Positions 22,437-32,879 of a stretch of 64,000 nucleotides of DNA are shown here, piece after piece. The DNA is taken from the NCBI GenBank assembly GCA_936432065.2, contig OW386290.2, forward strand, positions 136,322,677-136,386,676. The letters run 5' to 3'. The first letter of the stretch is position 1. Each line of letters opens with the position of its first letter. The stretch comes from Rutpela maculata. Its lineage: Eukaryota; Arthropoda; Insecta; Coleoptera; Cerambycidae. The notes under the pieces were generated by a model that ran no database searches, was not told where the DNA came from, and was given only the letters and a program-made list of their open reading frames with translations. The translations under genes and the position numbers were made by a program.

Positions 22437-22975
22437 TTAATGACAACGTTTCGGAGAAAACTTCAATGGACAAGGAGATTGACTATTATTTGAAAGGAGC
22501 ATGGATTCAAACTTCAAAGTAATAGTGACCCTTAGACATGATGGTATACTAACTTCAGTTTAATAAAACTGTTTCATTTTTTATATCACTTTTTATTTTC
22601 TAACTATCCGGTTTTAGCCGGATATTAGGTCACTATCCGGTGTCCAGCCGAATAGTAACAAAGTGGTCGGATACCGGATAGTAACCGGATATCCGTTGCA
22701 CCTCTAGTTTTTTCCAGGTCTAATAATGAGATTGTTTAATAAAATGCTGGAACATATAATGCGTAGTTTTATATTGCAAGTGTTAAAAATTTCCACATTC
22801 GCTGGCTTTTTATGAAAAAAATACATTTTCTAAATTCCCCGCTTTTTCCAGGTTTTACAGGCTGCTGTGAACCCTGGATGGACGTTTCCATCAAAAGCAG
22901 ATCGAAATCCCATTATCCTCATAAGATTATAAGCTGTTAAAACTTTCGAAAAAGCAAAAAATAATACATATTTGC

Positions 22976-24208
22976 AGGGCTCCCAGTTGGTTCCTTTTTA
23001 TAGACATGGTCCTTATTTTCGATAAAGTCCCTATAAAGTCCATAATTTCAAAGTATGGTCCATATAAAGTCCCTATTTTCAACGAACTGTATCAATAATT
23101 ACGTTTGAACACGGATCGTTTGGTAAAAACGCATACGCTCACCCTAACAAAACCCACATCTATGATGTTCCCTTTCCATAAGTGTGCCCCTGCTAGCGGA
23201 TGCGGGCTTCTGCAGACTGAAATTAATATTGAAATGAAGGATGACAAGCATTGGGCTCTGTTTTGGAAAGGAGAACTCTTTCATGTGATTTAAAGTATCC
23301 TAGGTTACGCCAGATTGTAATCGCTTCTCTCGCCTTTTCTCATGGCAACGCTTTTGTCGAGGGTGTGTTCTCTAGCTCTGGGAAGACGCTCGCGGAAGGA
23401 AGGGCATCAATGGGTGCACGTATGCTGAATGCAGTTAAATCGGGCCTTAAATTGTTCGACAATAAATCATCCCTTGTTCCAATAACAACTCTTGACTTTG
23501 ACCTATGGCGCTTACAGCTCTTATGGAATGTACTTAGAGGCTGAGAAAAAAAGGAAGGAAGATGATGCCCGCAAGAAAAAAGAGAAAAAGGAAAACCACC
23601 AAGCTAAGGAAATAGCAAGACAAGAAATTTAAAGTGGTGATAGAAAATTCCTTTCCGAAGGTGAGGTGAAATTGCAGGCGCTAAGAAAAGAAGAGGGAGA
23701 CATCAGACAGCATGACTAAGGAGGTTACCGAGCGTTTGAAAAAGGCAACAACACCAAAAGATTACAAGGAGGTAGCACTGTTTCAGGCTATGGTTGAAGA
23801 AGCTGAATCAGTTAGAAGAGAAGCCAATAAGAAAAGGACGTAATTAGGCAAGCTGCAGTCGTCAGTGGAAAAAAGAAAGTCAGAAATGATTTCTGAGCTT
23901 CTAAAGAAGTCCAAGACATGTCAGTAAATGTCTGAGGTACATTTTTTAAATATTCGTGTAAATACTGTTTCTAGTCAAGAGACTAGTTAAAGTCGTATTA
24001 CAAGTAAGGCAAATTTTCTTTTATGTTAATAACGAATGGAACTTATTTTTTTGTTTATTACGTTAAAGCATTAATGTATTGCATTTTTTAAAAATAAAAC
24101 ATGGAAAATTATACAAGTCATACATCTTTGGTCCTTATTTGGTACTTTTTTCTTTTTGATCCAGATCCTAAGTCCTTAATTTGAGGGGCAATAGCCACTG
24201 GGAGCCCT
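22976..24208 (+). mobile_element. hAT element, decayed, 1.2 kb
   Basis: TIRs AGGGCTCCCAGT at both ends, with a near-perfect 8-bp duplication (ATATTTGC at 22968-22975, GTATTTGC at 24209-24216). Both sub-terminal regions hold GTCCTTAT/GTCCCTATAAAGTCC repeats. It carries the C-terminal end of a hAT transposase. Confidence 0.82.
23290..23640 (+). pseudogene. hAT transposase C-terminal fragment
   Basis: Plus-strand reading gives YPRLRQIVIASLAFSHGNAF followed by VEGVFSSSGKTLAEGRASM and MLNAVKSGLKLF. This is the pattern of the hAT C-terminal dimerisation domain (SHG, ER-FS, then RASM and a basic helix). A Lys/Glu-rich tail (EAEKKRKEDDARKKKEKKEN) follows after a frameshift. An upstream piece (23105-23250) may be more of the same protein. 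The catalytic residues are missing. Confidence 0.62.
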
Positions 24209-24639
24209 GTATTTGCCTTCACAAGCATATTCAACTGTTTAGTCCTGACGAACGCTAAAATCGCCCCTAGGGCCTTTTAAAGACAGGGCCACAAGCAACC
24301 GAAGATTTTCACAAATGTGACTACCATCAATCTCAATCCTTTCAATATCCAAAACCAAAATTGTTAAACATATGTTCTAAAGAATAGCTTGAACCTTTTT
24401 GTGCCTGCCGATTGATGCATTAGTCTCATCATTGGATGTAGTCTAGATTAAACATCCTCTGCGAAATGTGTCTCTAACTTGCCATGCATGATATGTAGAT
24501 CTGATTTGTTTTACACATAATTATACTTTACCCAAGAAAGGAGGATAATAGTATGAGCACGTTGTTATCAGTGTGTGCGACATACATTGGCGTTTAAATT
24601 TGGAGGTGTAATTCAGAATAATTTTTACAAAGACCAAAT

Positions 24640-24850
24640 CAACGTCGCTCAATGACATGTGCTGCTTGACACTATTGACAGTTCAATTCATCGCTATCCT
24701 CCTTTCCTGGCTAAGGTATGGGATGCATTAAAGCATGCAAAAATCATTCCAATATATAAAAACAACTACAGGCCCTTATCAATATTTCCAGCGATATCCA
24801 AAGTATTCGAAATAGTAATAAAAAACCGAGTAAAGAGTGACTCCAAAAAT
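24640..24850 (+). pseudogene. LINE reverse transcriptase remnant
   Basis: Reads PPFLAKVWDALKHAKIIPIY followed by NNYRPLSIFPAISKVFEIVI, the finger region of a Jockey/CR1-type RT, then decays. No motif A, B or C remains. Confidence 0.6.
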
Positions 24851-24906
24851 CAACCATTTTCTTGCCCTTGAATTTTGTTTCAAACTAAGTGCTAAGTTAT
24901 TCTTAA

Positions 24907-25312
24907 CACGTTGACTGCCATCTCGGTCTATAAGACCGAGGTTTTTATTGTCTATGAGGCCAACTCGGTCCATAAGACCGAGTACTTATATTTGCCCTAT
25001 GGGCCGTCTCGGTCTATAAGACCGAGTCATGTTTTTGGGATCTGTGGATCTTCTGGATCTTTTCGGAATCTCCCAGCGACTTGGTCCAGCACACTTCTAT
25101 CGTTATGAATAGACCTAGATGGCGTAGTAAAGGACCAAGACCTTTTTTGACGTTTTTTTTGGCAGTTTTTTTTTTTTCAAAATATTGTGTCAATTCATAG
25201 TGTATTAGCCGATGATATTCATGGCCTGGGGGGATATTTTATTTGGTTAAACCGTTGTTACCGGTTGGCACCTTATGAGAAATTTGTCTTAACCCTTATG
25301 GCAGTCAACGTG
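24907..25312. mobile_element. TTAA-flanked piggyBac-type MITE, 406 bp
   Basis: TTAA at 24903-24906 and 25313-25316; TIRs CACGTTGACTGCCAT and inverted ATGGCAGTCAACGTG. It carries three hairpin repeats near its left end only. Non-coding. Confidence 0.88.
24922..25026. repeat. Three CTCGGTC hairpin repeats
   Basis: CTCGGTCTATAAGACCGAG occurs at 24922-24940 and 25008-25026, and with one change in the loop at 24964-24982. Each is a perfect 7-bp stem, and units start 42 and 44 bp apart. They sit just inside one TIR and look like sub-terminal transposase-binding repeats. Confidence 0.9.
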
Positions 25313-25964
25313 TTAATGATGAAAACATCCTGAATAAAAAATTTCAATATGAGCATATCTTTGGTTTTTGAGATATGAGGGATTAAAGTTGTGATAAGCG
25401 TGATGTAATATTGGAGAATATCAAAAAATACAAAGCCTTACAAAAAGTGAATATTTATCAGTTATGGTATAGCAATCAAGATTCTTAATATTTTTCGACG
25501 CGGAATTCATATCTAATATCGAAAAATCCGTATATCCATTGATTAATTCAGAAGAGCCAAAAACATCCCCTATATTAGGATGAAAAAAGGGAAAAATGAT
25601 GCTATTGAGTAATAGAGCTTCCATGAACAGAAATATGAGTCTATTGGCATGAACGAAGGTGTTGACTAGGGCTTACACAAAGCAATTGTGACACACCCTC
25701 AAGGGGGTGAAAGCGCTCCAATAACTGGTGAAAAAGCTTGAACTCTAAGCTTTATTAATAGGAATGAACCATAAATCTGTTATGATCTAGTTCACGAAAA
25801 CAACGCATCACAGGATGCAAAACTACCTTGAATTATGAACTTGAGTCAGTGAAAAGATAGTGAATGTACCAGATAGTATGTCTGGATCTGGAATGATAAC
25901 CAATATTCCCACAATAGTTTTTTTACACCCCTATGAAGGTGATGGTCTGTTTTCAAACTTCAAG

Positions 25965-26170
25965 CAGGGACGGCGCCAAGGGGGAGCCTGCAGAGGCACA
26001 TGTCCCCCCCAAAACGAACTGTGCTCCCTGGATTTTCGGAGTGGGGAACCAATCATCATGTTTTCGTTCTTTGTTATTATGTTATTAAGTAAAAGTTGTT
26101 TCTGTGCCCCCCTACAAACTAAAAAAAAAAAAATTGTGCCCCCGGCCTGGCCAGTCTGGCGCCGTCCCTG
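25965..26170. mobile_element. hAT-type MITE, 206 bp
   Basis: TIRs CAGGGACGGCGCCA and inverted TGGCGCCGTCCCTG, with a perfect 8-bp duplication ACTTCAAG (25957-25964, 26171-26178). The open frame across it is not a gene. Confidence 0.9.
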
Positions 26171-26783
26171 ACTTCAAGTGAATTTTATAAGAAGGTGGGG
26201 GTGAATATCAAACACATCGCAATCGCTGTATCACATTAGTGAAAATCCTGTAGCAAGGGTTTTCAAGAGTGCTCTTTAGGAATGTCGTGGCCTCGTGATT
26301 CTTTCTCATCGCTCTAGAGAAATTCACAGGGGTTAAAGGGTGGAAATCTGAGCAATTTTACAATCATTATATTGTATAGAAAAAAATTCTGACATAAAAG
26401 TAAATAAATGACGTCCCAAACGCCATAGTCTAGAGGTCCGTTTTTTAACCCTCAAGTGGATTTTATGAGGGGGAAAGGTGCGAAGGGATGAATATCGGAG
26501 CAATCTCGTAATCGTTGCATTACATGAAAAAAAAAAATACTGATGTATCGGTTTCCAAAAGTGCTTTTCTCTTATGTCAGGGCCTCTTGATTCCTTTCCA
26601 TCCCCCAAATAATCCCGACGGGGTCAGTGGGTCAGGGGGTGAAGACCGACTCACCAATAAGTTTTCGTCCTGTTCTCTTACCCCATCATAGGTGTGCCAT
26701 AAAATAGTTACAAAAATTCTAGTTATCGTCCCACATTCATACCTACTGCAATCAAAATGCGATATCTGGTACATTCACTATTT

Positions 26784-27660
26784 TTTAAAAGCTTTTATTT
26801 AACTTACAATGTTTGTTTGTTTGTGTGTTTGTTAGTTTAGGTCAAATCTTGCAAGCTGAATTTCGATTAGTTCTAATTAAGCTAGAGCATTGAAATTTAG
26901 CACACGTGTACGCCCGGTGACAATGCAACATAGTATAGCTATTATCAGTCTAAATCCAATATGGCGGACGTCCTAAGATGGCGGATCGCATTTCTCTTCT
27001 TAACCCCTTTGATATGGGTATCAAATGATGAGTAAAATACGATAAACCATGTGACGTAATTCTAAATCCAATATGGGGTGGGTAAGGGGAGGGAAGGAGT
27101 GGGAAAGGGATGGGGAGAGGTGGGAAGGGATGAAAAAGGGTGAGAAGAGGTGGGGAAGGAGTGGGAAGAGGTGGGGAAGAAGTGAGAAAGAGGAGGGGAA
27201 TGGGTGAGAAGAGGTGGGAAAGTGGTGGGAATGGGGTGAAAAGAGGTGGGAAGGGATGGGAAAGAGGTGGGAAGAGTTGGGAAAGAAGGTGGGAAGAAGT
27301 GGGAAGTAGTATTAGTGGGGAGAGGGAAGGGGTGGATGGCGGTGGCAAATGAAAGGGTTTTGTCTGTATGCTTGTCTGTAAAATAAGTAGACTGAAAAGT
27401 AAAAAATAAAATTATATAAAAAAATTTTTTAAGAAAAAGCTACTAAAAAGCAAAAATAATTTTTTTAAAATTCATACACCTGGAAACTAAAAGCTTTGGG
27501 AGCAGTCAATTGAGCAAAGTAACTATGCAATAGCGCTATATGACCATCCCCAAAGCTTTTGGTTTCCAGGTGTATGAATTTTAAAAAAATTATTTTTACT
27601 TTTTAGTAGCTTTTTCAAATAAAAGCTTTTTCTTAAAAATGTTTTTTATATAATTTTATT
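26784..27660. repeat. Polypurine-tract repeat, copy 1
   Basis: An inserted unit bounded by AAAAGCTTTTATTTAACTTA at the left and TATAATTTTATT at the right; the flanks are continuous with the other arm of the palindromic element, which proves insertion. It contains CCAATATGGCGGACGTCC, one degenerate unit of the tandem seen in copy 2, then about 290 bp of almost pure purine (27066-27352, GGGAGAGGTGGGAAGGGATG and variants). The second copy is at 32880-33725, inverted. Frames in the purine tract are artefacts. Confidence 0.75.
27412..27660. repeat. Hairpin at the end of the polypurine repeat
   Basis: Inverted arms around CATACACCTGGAAACTAAAA (27472) and CTTTTGGTTTCCAGGTGTAT (27554), extending outwards through AT-rich sequence to both ends. 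Copy 2 of the repeat lacks it, so it is probably a separate foldback insertion. Confidence 0.7.
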
Positions 27661-28021
27661 CCCTGACAAGTTCATAATTCAAGATAAGGGGTAGTTTTTT
27701 ACCCTGTAATGGATTGTTTTCGTGTACTAGGTCGTAACAGATTTATGGTTCATTCCTATTAATAAAGCTTCGAGGGTTCAAGCTTTTTCACCAGCTTTTG
27801 TGCAGTTTGATATTGTATTGGGGTAGTTTTCACCCCCATAAGGGGGTGTCTCGATTTATTTGTGTGAGCCCTAGTCCCTAGTCATCGTGAAATTTTGTAT
27901 TCAGGATGTTCTCCTTATCAATAATTTAGCACTTAGTTAAAAAAAAAATTGATGGCGATTTTTGGCCTATTTTTGAGGTCACTCTTTCTTTAATAAATCA
28001 TAACTATATCAATACTGATAA

Positions 28022-29390
28022 TTCAGTAATATTACGGTTCAAATTGCAATATATCCGACAAAATTCATAAAGTTTTGAAAATTGGTCGAAATAATCAGGA
28101 CAGCATATGTAATAATAAACCGAAAAGTTCCCACCCCTAAATTGTGTGCTTCATCCCCTACGACATAGTATTCACCCCAATTTTCGCTTTTTTAAAATTA
28201 TCCATGAAATGGTGCATTTTACGACAAAAATACCTATGTACAAAAGTGTTCTACAGGAAATTCTCTACAAAAAAGGTTTTTAGACCATTTCTCCTCAAAC
28301 GAATAGTACGTTGGTAAATCAGGGCCGTAATTAGCGCAAGTTATATAATTCGTTATCTATTTACCATCACCGAAATGTTCGGTGGGAGAGCGATTTATTT
28401 TAGCTTTATACAACTGTACCTCGGCAGAAAAAAGTCTAGATGAATACAGATTTATGTCTTTTAACAAACTAGTTGGTAAAGCCAGCAACACTGTTATGTT
28501 GTCAAAACTTCCACCAACTTCTGCTGCCGCTCGGCAACACTGTTATCGAGTTTTTCACCAAATTCAAACATGGAAAAACGTGACGCTCAAAGCTACCGAT
28601 TGGGGGTGGAAAAAAGTTGGCGGTATATTAATCCCAATAATGACTATAAAAGAACCAGCTCCCGAATCTGTTTTAACGCTTATTTCATGTTCATGTAAAT
28701 TAGGGTGCGAATACAGGTGTAGTTGCAGAAGAGCAGGCTTGCGTTGCTCTACAATGTGTTATCATTGCCATGGACAATCATGCTTGAATGTTGAATCTGT
28801 GGAAGACGACCAACATTTATAATTAACATTTGATAATTAGTGGATTAGGCCTACAGGGGATACCACTTTAAAAAAAACGCGCCAAGTACTCTACCTCTAG
28901 GGTGGTGTGGAAATAAGTACAACACGGTCTTTTTATAGAGGTGAGGGGGTGGAAGTTGTATATTTATTAAAATTGTAAATAAATTTTAGTGCCTACTGCT
29001 ATTTTAAGCGTTAAACGTTAAACTTTAAGGTAGATCGTACTGTAGAGAGTGCTAGTCGGAACCAACCCTTATGTTTGCGCCATATTTCCCACGTTATTAT
29101 TAGTTTTAGGAAAAAAGTGGTGAAAACCTTTTTGATAGAGAATTTTCCAAGGAACAATTTTGTATATAGGTATTTTTGTCGAAAATTACACCGTTGCCGA
29201 GATAATCTAGAAAAACTCAAAATGGGGGTAGAAAGGACATCCTGGGGGATGAAGCACACTATTTAGGGATGGGAACTTTTTGGTTTAGTAATCCTTATGC
29301 TATTCCCAACATACCCACCAATTTTCAAATCTTTATGAATTTTGTCGGAATAAAAACGTAATATTCCTGAACTATGATGCCTGAAATAGT
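28022..29390 (+). mobile_element. TIR element with PIN/CXC gene end (copy 2)
   Basis: The left end (TTCAGTAATATTACGG) and the right end (inverted, about 29050-29390) share several hundred bases of TIR, including AAATTCATAAAGTTTTGAAA and GGATGAAGCACAC-type blocks. The same TIRs bound copies 1 and 3. It is internally deleted, keeping only the 3' part of the gene. Confidence 0.75.
28382..28822 (+). pseudogene. PIN/CXC protein, C-terminal fragment (copy 2)
   Basis: An open frame of 146 codons continuing the family after the nuclease-like core: GERFILALYNCTSAEKSLDE, then KLPPTSAAARQHCYRVFHQI, DWGWKKVGG, and a cysteine cluster LISCSCKLGCEYRCSCRRAG followed by RCSTMCYHCHGQSCLN. The cysteine spacing (CxC, C, CxC, C, C, C, C with a final N) recalls the CXC DNA-binding domain of tesmin/TSO1 and MSL2 proteins; that comparison is from memory of the pattern. 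The N-terminal nuclease motifs are deleted, so no start codon is meaningful. Confidence 0.65.
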
Positions 29391-29503
29391 TATCACATTT
29401 TATACCTACTCTTTCCTCAAATCTTGTTAATTGATGTTTTTCGTGCATGTCATTTTGCCCAGTGTTGGAATCTTCTTTATTACTTTTTGGTAATTGTTAT
29501 TAA

Positions 29504-29750
29504 CAATGATCGGAATTTGGGTTTAATTTCAGTGGCACACATAGGTATATAAAATTTTACATAAAAAAATTAAATGTATGTTTGCTCTTTCTTACAAAAT
29601 AAATCGAAATTAAATGTAATACGAACCTACCTTACGAGTTTCTCATTTATTTTTGCATAATAGAATACATGTATACATATGTACAACTAAAAATGTATGC
29701 ATATTTTAATAACGACATACCTGAAATTAAACCCAAAATTCTGATCACTG
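29504..29750. mobile_element. hAT-type MITE, 247 bp
   Basis: TIRs CAATGATCGGAATTTGGG and, inverted, CAGTGATCAGAATTTTGGG, with duplications GTTATTAA (29496-29503) and GTTATTAG (29751-29758), 7 of 8 bases equal. It lies just downstream of the zinc-finger gene. Confidence 0.75.
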
Positions 29751-29869
29751 GTTATTAGGCAGCATATAAGAGAGAGTTCAAGAAAAGGAAAAAAAGAAGT
29801 TATTATTAAACTTACCATGATCTGATACAAAACGCATTAAAGAATAACCTCGAAAACACTATAAATACC

Positions 29870-29875
29870 TTTATT
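29870..29875 (-). terminator. Polyadenylation signal of the zinc-finger gene
   Basis: AATAAA on the minus strand, about 40 nt past the stop codon at 29914. No other signal lies closer. Confidence 0.55.
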
Positions 29876-29913
29876 CAAACACTATAATAATTGCTAACTT
29901 ATAAAACGTCACA

Positions 29914-31506
29914 CTAAGCAGTTTCCTTCATTTCCATCTGTCCACCAATACCAATATTCATCTCGTTTTCAATCTGACTAGTGCTCTCGTTCGTTTCTAG
30001 ATCAATTAAAACATTATCATCAACATTCATATTCTCCCCTGCATGTTGGCTCTTCATATGATCCCTAAGCGCAAACGCTCTGGCGTAGGTTGCTCCGCAC
30101 AACCAACAATCGAACTTCAGATTATTTTCCCGCTTATGCGTCTCCATATGAGCCCTAACCGCATATAGTGATGCAAAAGGCCTGTTACATTCAGTGCAAG
30201 CGAACGGTTTTATATGACTGTTTTTGTGACCTGCAAGCTGGACGCTGGTTTTGAATGCTTTGGGGCAATATGGACACTTGTAAGCCCTAACATCAGAATG
30301 GGTAAGCAAGTGATGATTGTAAACGCTGTGCGACTTGAATCTCTTCCCGCAGGTGTTGCATTGATATGGTCTAGTACCCGAGTGAGTCCGTAGGTGAAGC
30401 GTCAAGCAGTAGCTCACTCGGAACGCCTTGCCACAGATTTGACATACATGCGGCTTTTCACCCGTGTGGATTCTTTCGTGTTTCACTTTCTCGTGGGGTC
30501 TGGAGAACCGCCTACCGCAGTACTGACACTCGTATTGCCGTTTTTGGCACAAATTAGTCACATGTTCTTGTAAGGCATCATAGGTCGTGAAGGGCTTCTT
30601 ACAGTAGGAACAGACAAATTTTTTGCCATTGCTATGGGCCTTCACGTGCATCTCCAGGTTTTCTTTAGTGTAAAATTTGCGGTTGCATATGGAACAATCG
30701 TAATTGTCCTCCTGACTGTGCGATCTAATGTGTATTTCTTCGTATTCCTTGTCGTAAGTCTTATTGCATATGCTGCAGATGAACATTTGGCGTACAATTT
30801 CTCTACTTTCATCAATGGGGCCTGTGATACTGTAATTTACGGGGGCCTCTGGAGCCTTGTCTTTGATTGGATCGTGCATTCTCTTGTGTAGACGTAAACT
30901 TTTGAAAGACGGGAACATAGTCTTACAAATATCACAGGTGTATGGGCCCAAAGTGACAACTCTCTTAATTTTTCCTGTGGCATCCTTCGTTATGTGGGAT
31001 TTCATGTGGGCCGTCAACGATTGGTAATTGAGAAAAACTGCTGTGCAGTGGCTGCATTTAAATTTGTTTTTGACTTTCGTGGGATCACACAAATGCTTTT
31101 TGTAGTGGTTCAAATTGGGGAACTGTAGGAAGCATCTCGGGCACTGGTGAATTTGAATAATGGAGTCCTTGTCTGCGATTGATTCAGCTTCTTCTTCCGA
31201 GATCTTCCGGATCTTTCCGTGCTCAAGCAAGTATTTTTCAGTCATGGGGCCATCGCCCTCTGGGGTTTTTTCCATCCAGAATTTGTCGATTTTCACCACT
31301 CTCCTAGTGTACACTCGCCCATCTTTGTCTAGGCATTGTTGTTCTTCAACTGTTTGGTTAGGTTTCTCCTCATCAACATCTCCATTTTCCGAATCTTCAT
31401 CTTCGTTCAACGCAAACATGTTTTCCTCTATATCTGTGCCTCCTTCTTCTTCGGCAGGCTCAGAATTCTGCTCTTCGGTTTGTTGGTTTTCATGTTCTTC
31501 AGTTTC
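29914..31506 (-). CDS. C2H2 zinc-finger protein, main exon
   Basis: The large 3' exon of a multi-finger C2H2 protein, probably a nuclear DNA-binding regulator. It starts in frame after the acceptor TATGTTTTAG at 31507-31516, with an acidic Glu-rich stretch (ETEEHENQQTEEQ) and a short conserved-looking block (RRVVKIDKFWMEKTPEGDG). About twelve zinc fingers follow, from HQCPRCFLQFPNLNHYKKH through YECQYCGRRFSRPHEKVKH and HVCQICGKAFRVSYCLTLH to FDCWLCGATYARAFALRDH. Linkers such as HTGEKPH occur between the best-formed fingers; several others have irregular spacing. After the last finger is a short acidic tail. All frames are intact. The exon at 39625-40122 supplies the N-terminus. Orthology to a named factor was not established. 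Confidence 0.9.
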   Translation of the reverse strand, partial: ETEEHENQQTEEQNSEPAEEEGGTDIEENMFALNEDEDSENGDVDEEKPNQTVEEQQCLDKDGRVYTRRVVKIDKFWMEKTPEGDGPMTEKYLLEHGKIRKISEEEAESIADKDSIIQIHQCPRCFLQFPNLNHYKKHLCDPTKVKNKFKCSHCTAVFLNYQSLTAHMKSHITKDATGKIKRVVTLGPYTCDICKTMFPSFKSLRLHKRMHDPIKDKAPEAPVNYSITGPIDESREIVRQMFICSICNKTYDKEYEEIHIRSHSQEDNYDCSICNRKFYTKENLEMHVKAHSNGKKFVCSYCKKPFTTYDALQEHVTNLCQKRQYECQYCGRRFSRPHEKVKHERIHTGEKPHVCQICGKAFRVSYCLTLHLRTHSGTRPYQCNTCGKRFKSHSVYNHHLLTHSDVRAYKCPYCPKAFKTSVQLAGHKNSHIKPFACTECNRPFASLYAVRAHMETHKRENNLKFDCWLCGATYARAFALRDHMKSQHAGENMNVDDNVLIDLETNESTSQIENEMNIGIGGQMEMKETA

Positions 31507-31610
31507 CTAAAACATAGATTAAAAAATCAAATTTTCAATTTTTAGCTGGATTTGGAGTTAAAGTAATTCTATTTTCGTAAAATTTTTTACTTTAAATTGT
31601 TAATAATTTA

Positions 31611-31875
31611 CAGGGTGTTAACTATAACTTCGGCCAAACTTTATAGGCTTATTCTACTGTCCAAAATAATGAAAACAGTTTATATATAAGTGCAGGGTTC
31701 AGACTTTATATAACTGAAAAAATTCCCTGAAATGTACAGGTTTTCCACAACAAAAAAAAAAAATATCTTTCAATGACACATTGTTAATAATTATCATCAC
31801 ATTAAACGTATTTTCAAATAATCAAATAATTTTTATTTAAATATTTGATTTGATCTAACGATAGTTAACACCCTG
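31611..31875. mobile_element. TA-flanked MITE, 265 bp
   Basis: TIRs CAGGGTGTTAACTAT and inverted ATAGTTAACACCCTG, flanked by TA (31609-31610, 31876-31877), a Tc1/mariner-type signature. It sits in the zinc-finger intron about 100 bp from the exon. Confidence 0.85.
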
Positions 31876-32879
31876 TATATGTTTTGACACTCTGAATCTA
31901 TCGCAAAAATTTTGTAGATGTTTGTCCGTCCATCTTTCACTCTATGCACAATAATTCAAAAAGCACTCATGGGACTTAACCTCATATTAAGATTTTTAAA
32001 AACATTGTGGAAGATACATTAAATTGAGTCACTGAAGTGCCTATCACCAGAAGTGGTGCTCTGGAGGAGATTGAAACCTCTGGTGACGCATTACCTCTGC
32101 AATAGTTTGCACAAACTTCCACCCATGCAGAGAGCACCAGATATTCTAAGAATAAGCCAAGAATATACGTTTTAGAGAAGAATTCATTATTCATAGCATA
32201 TACACTAGATATACAGGGTGTTCCTTAATGACGTGCTAATATTTCTAGCTTAAGTCAATTTATGAAGCAGTTCATATGAACATGTCTGCAACTGCTTAAA
32301 TTTTTTGCTACAGGGTGTTGAATTTTTTTTTAATCGTTATTTTTTTTTAACATCTCAGAAAGTACTTTAGATATTATTTTCAATTTTGGTATGTGTTATA
32401 GGATATAAAACCACACATTTTAGTTAGAAATGTAATTTTATCGCTCCACCAGTGGTGTCCATGCAAACATGTCCTCTGATATTTTTTACCAGAAAAGTGG
32501 TACACCACTGACATTTTTCCATGTGGATATTTTTCTGATTAGCCTGATCAATTCTACATAAAAACGGTCTCTTGTGTTTTTCTCATCAGACGCACAATTC
32601 TTAATTAAAACAATTAAAAAACTAATTGTCATTAACGTTGATAATTATAAATTTTATTTTATAAAAATTGTTGGAAATGGCCACCTTAATAGACACTTAA
32701 TAGGCATGCTTCCACCCGTTTTCGCATCGAATTGCGCACTCGTTCAAATATTCAAATTCAATTGATGAATTCTTATTTTATGATTTTTAAGTTTATATTA
32801 TTCTTATCTTGACCAAATATTATTTATACTATGCTCTACTATTTATTATCTATTACTTGTTACTTATTAAATATTTTTT

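Larger units (their letters stand above)
18590..22706 (+). mobile_element. hAT element with two nested transposons
   Basis: Termini TAGAGATGCAACAGATA and inverted ATCCGTTGCACCTCTA, with a perfect 8-bp duplication GTTTTTTC (18582-18589, 22707-22714). Sub-terminal CCGGATA repeats lie at both ends. A plus-strand hAT remnant is split by two insertions: before 18911 it reads SDSGSFPSSKQRKRYA, after 22000 DIHNIFWNCFDEVGIENSS, and after 22440 KEIDYYLKGAWIQTS, the C-terminal dimerisation side. Removing the insertions leaves about 660 bp, so it was already internally deleted. Confidence 0.85.
24833..27990. mobile_element. Palindromic long-TIR element with nested insertions
   Basis: Left arm (24833 to about 25960) and right arm (about 26690-26783 plus 27661-27990) are inverted copies; for example ACTAAGTGCTAA near 24885 pairs with its complement near 27930, and GGTACATTCACTAT near 26770 pairs with 25860. 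The left arm is interrupted by a TTAA MITE, the region near 25960 by a hAT MITE, and the right arm by an 877-bp repeat. A two-unit tandem of about 275 bp lies between them (26176-26700). No transposase was recognised. Confidence 0.65.

Noticed and set aside
24922..25026. Three regularly spaced palindromic repeats, superficially CRISPR-like
   Set aside because: Only three units of 19 bp with about 24-bp spacers, inside a TTAA-flanked MITE of a eukaryotic genome, with no cas genes.
25860..26171. 103-codon frame ending in a cysteine-rich stretch
   Set aside because: It spans a hAT MITE with a clear 8-bp duplication, so it cannot be a conserved gene.
27140..27352. Open frames rich in Gly/Arg/Glu and, opposite, Pro/Ser/Leu
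   Set aside because: Caused by the polypurine/polypyrimidine tract; the same artefact appears at 32918-33177.
30634..31545. Plus-strand frames opposite the zinc-finger exon
   Set aside because: They are shadows of the zinc-finger coding sequence.
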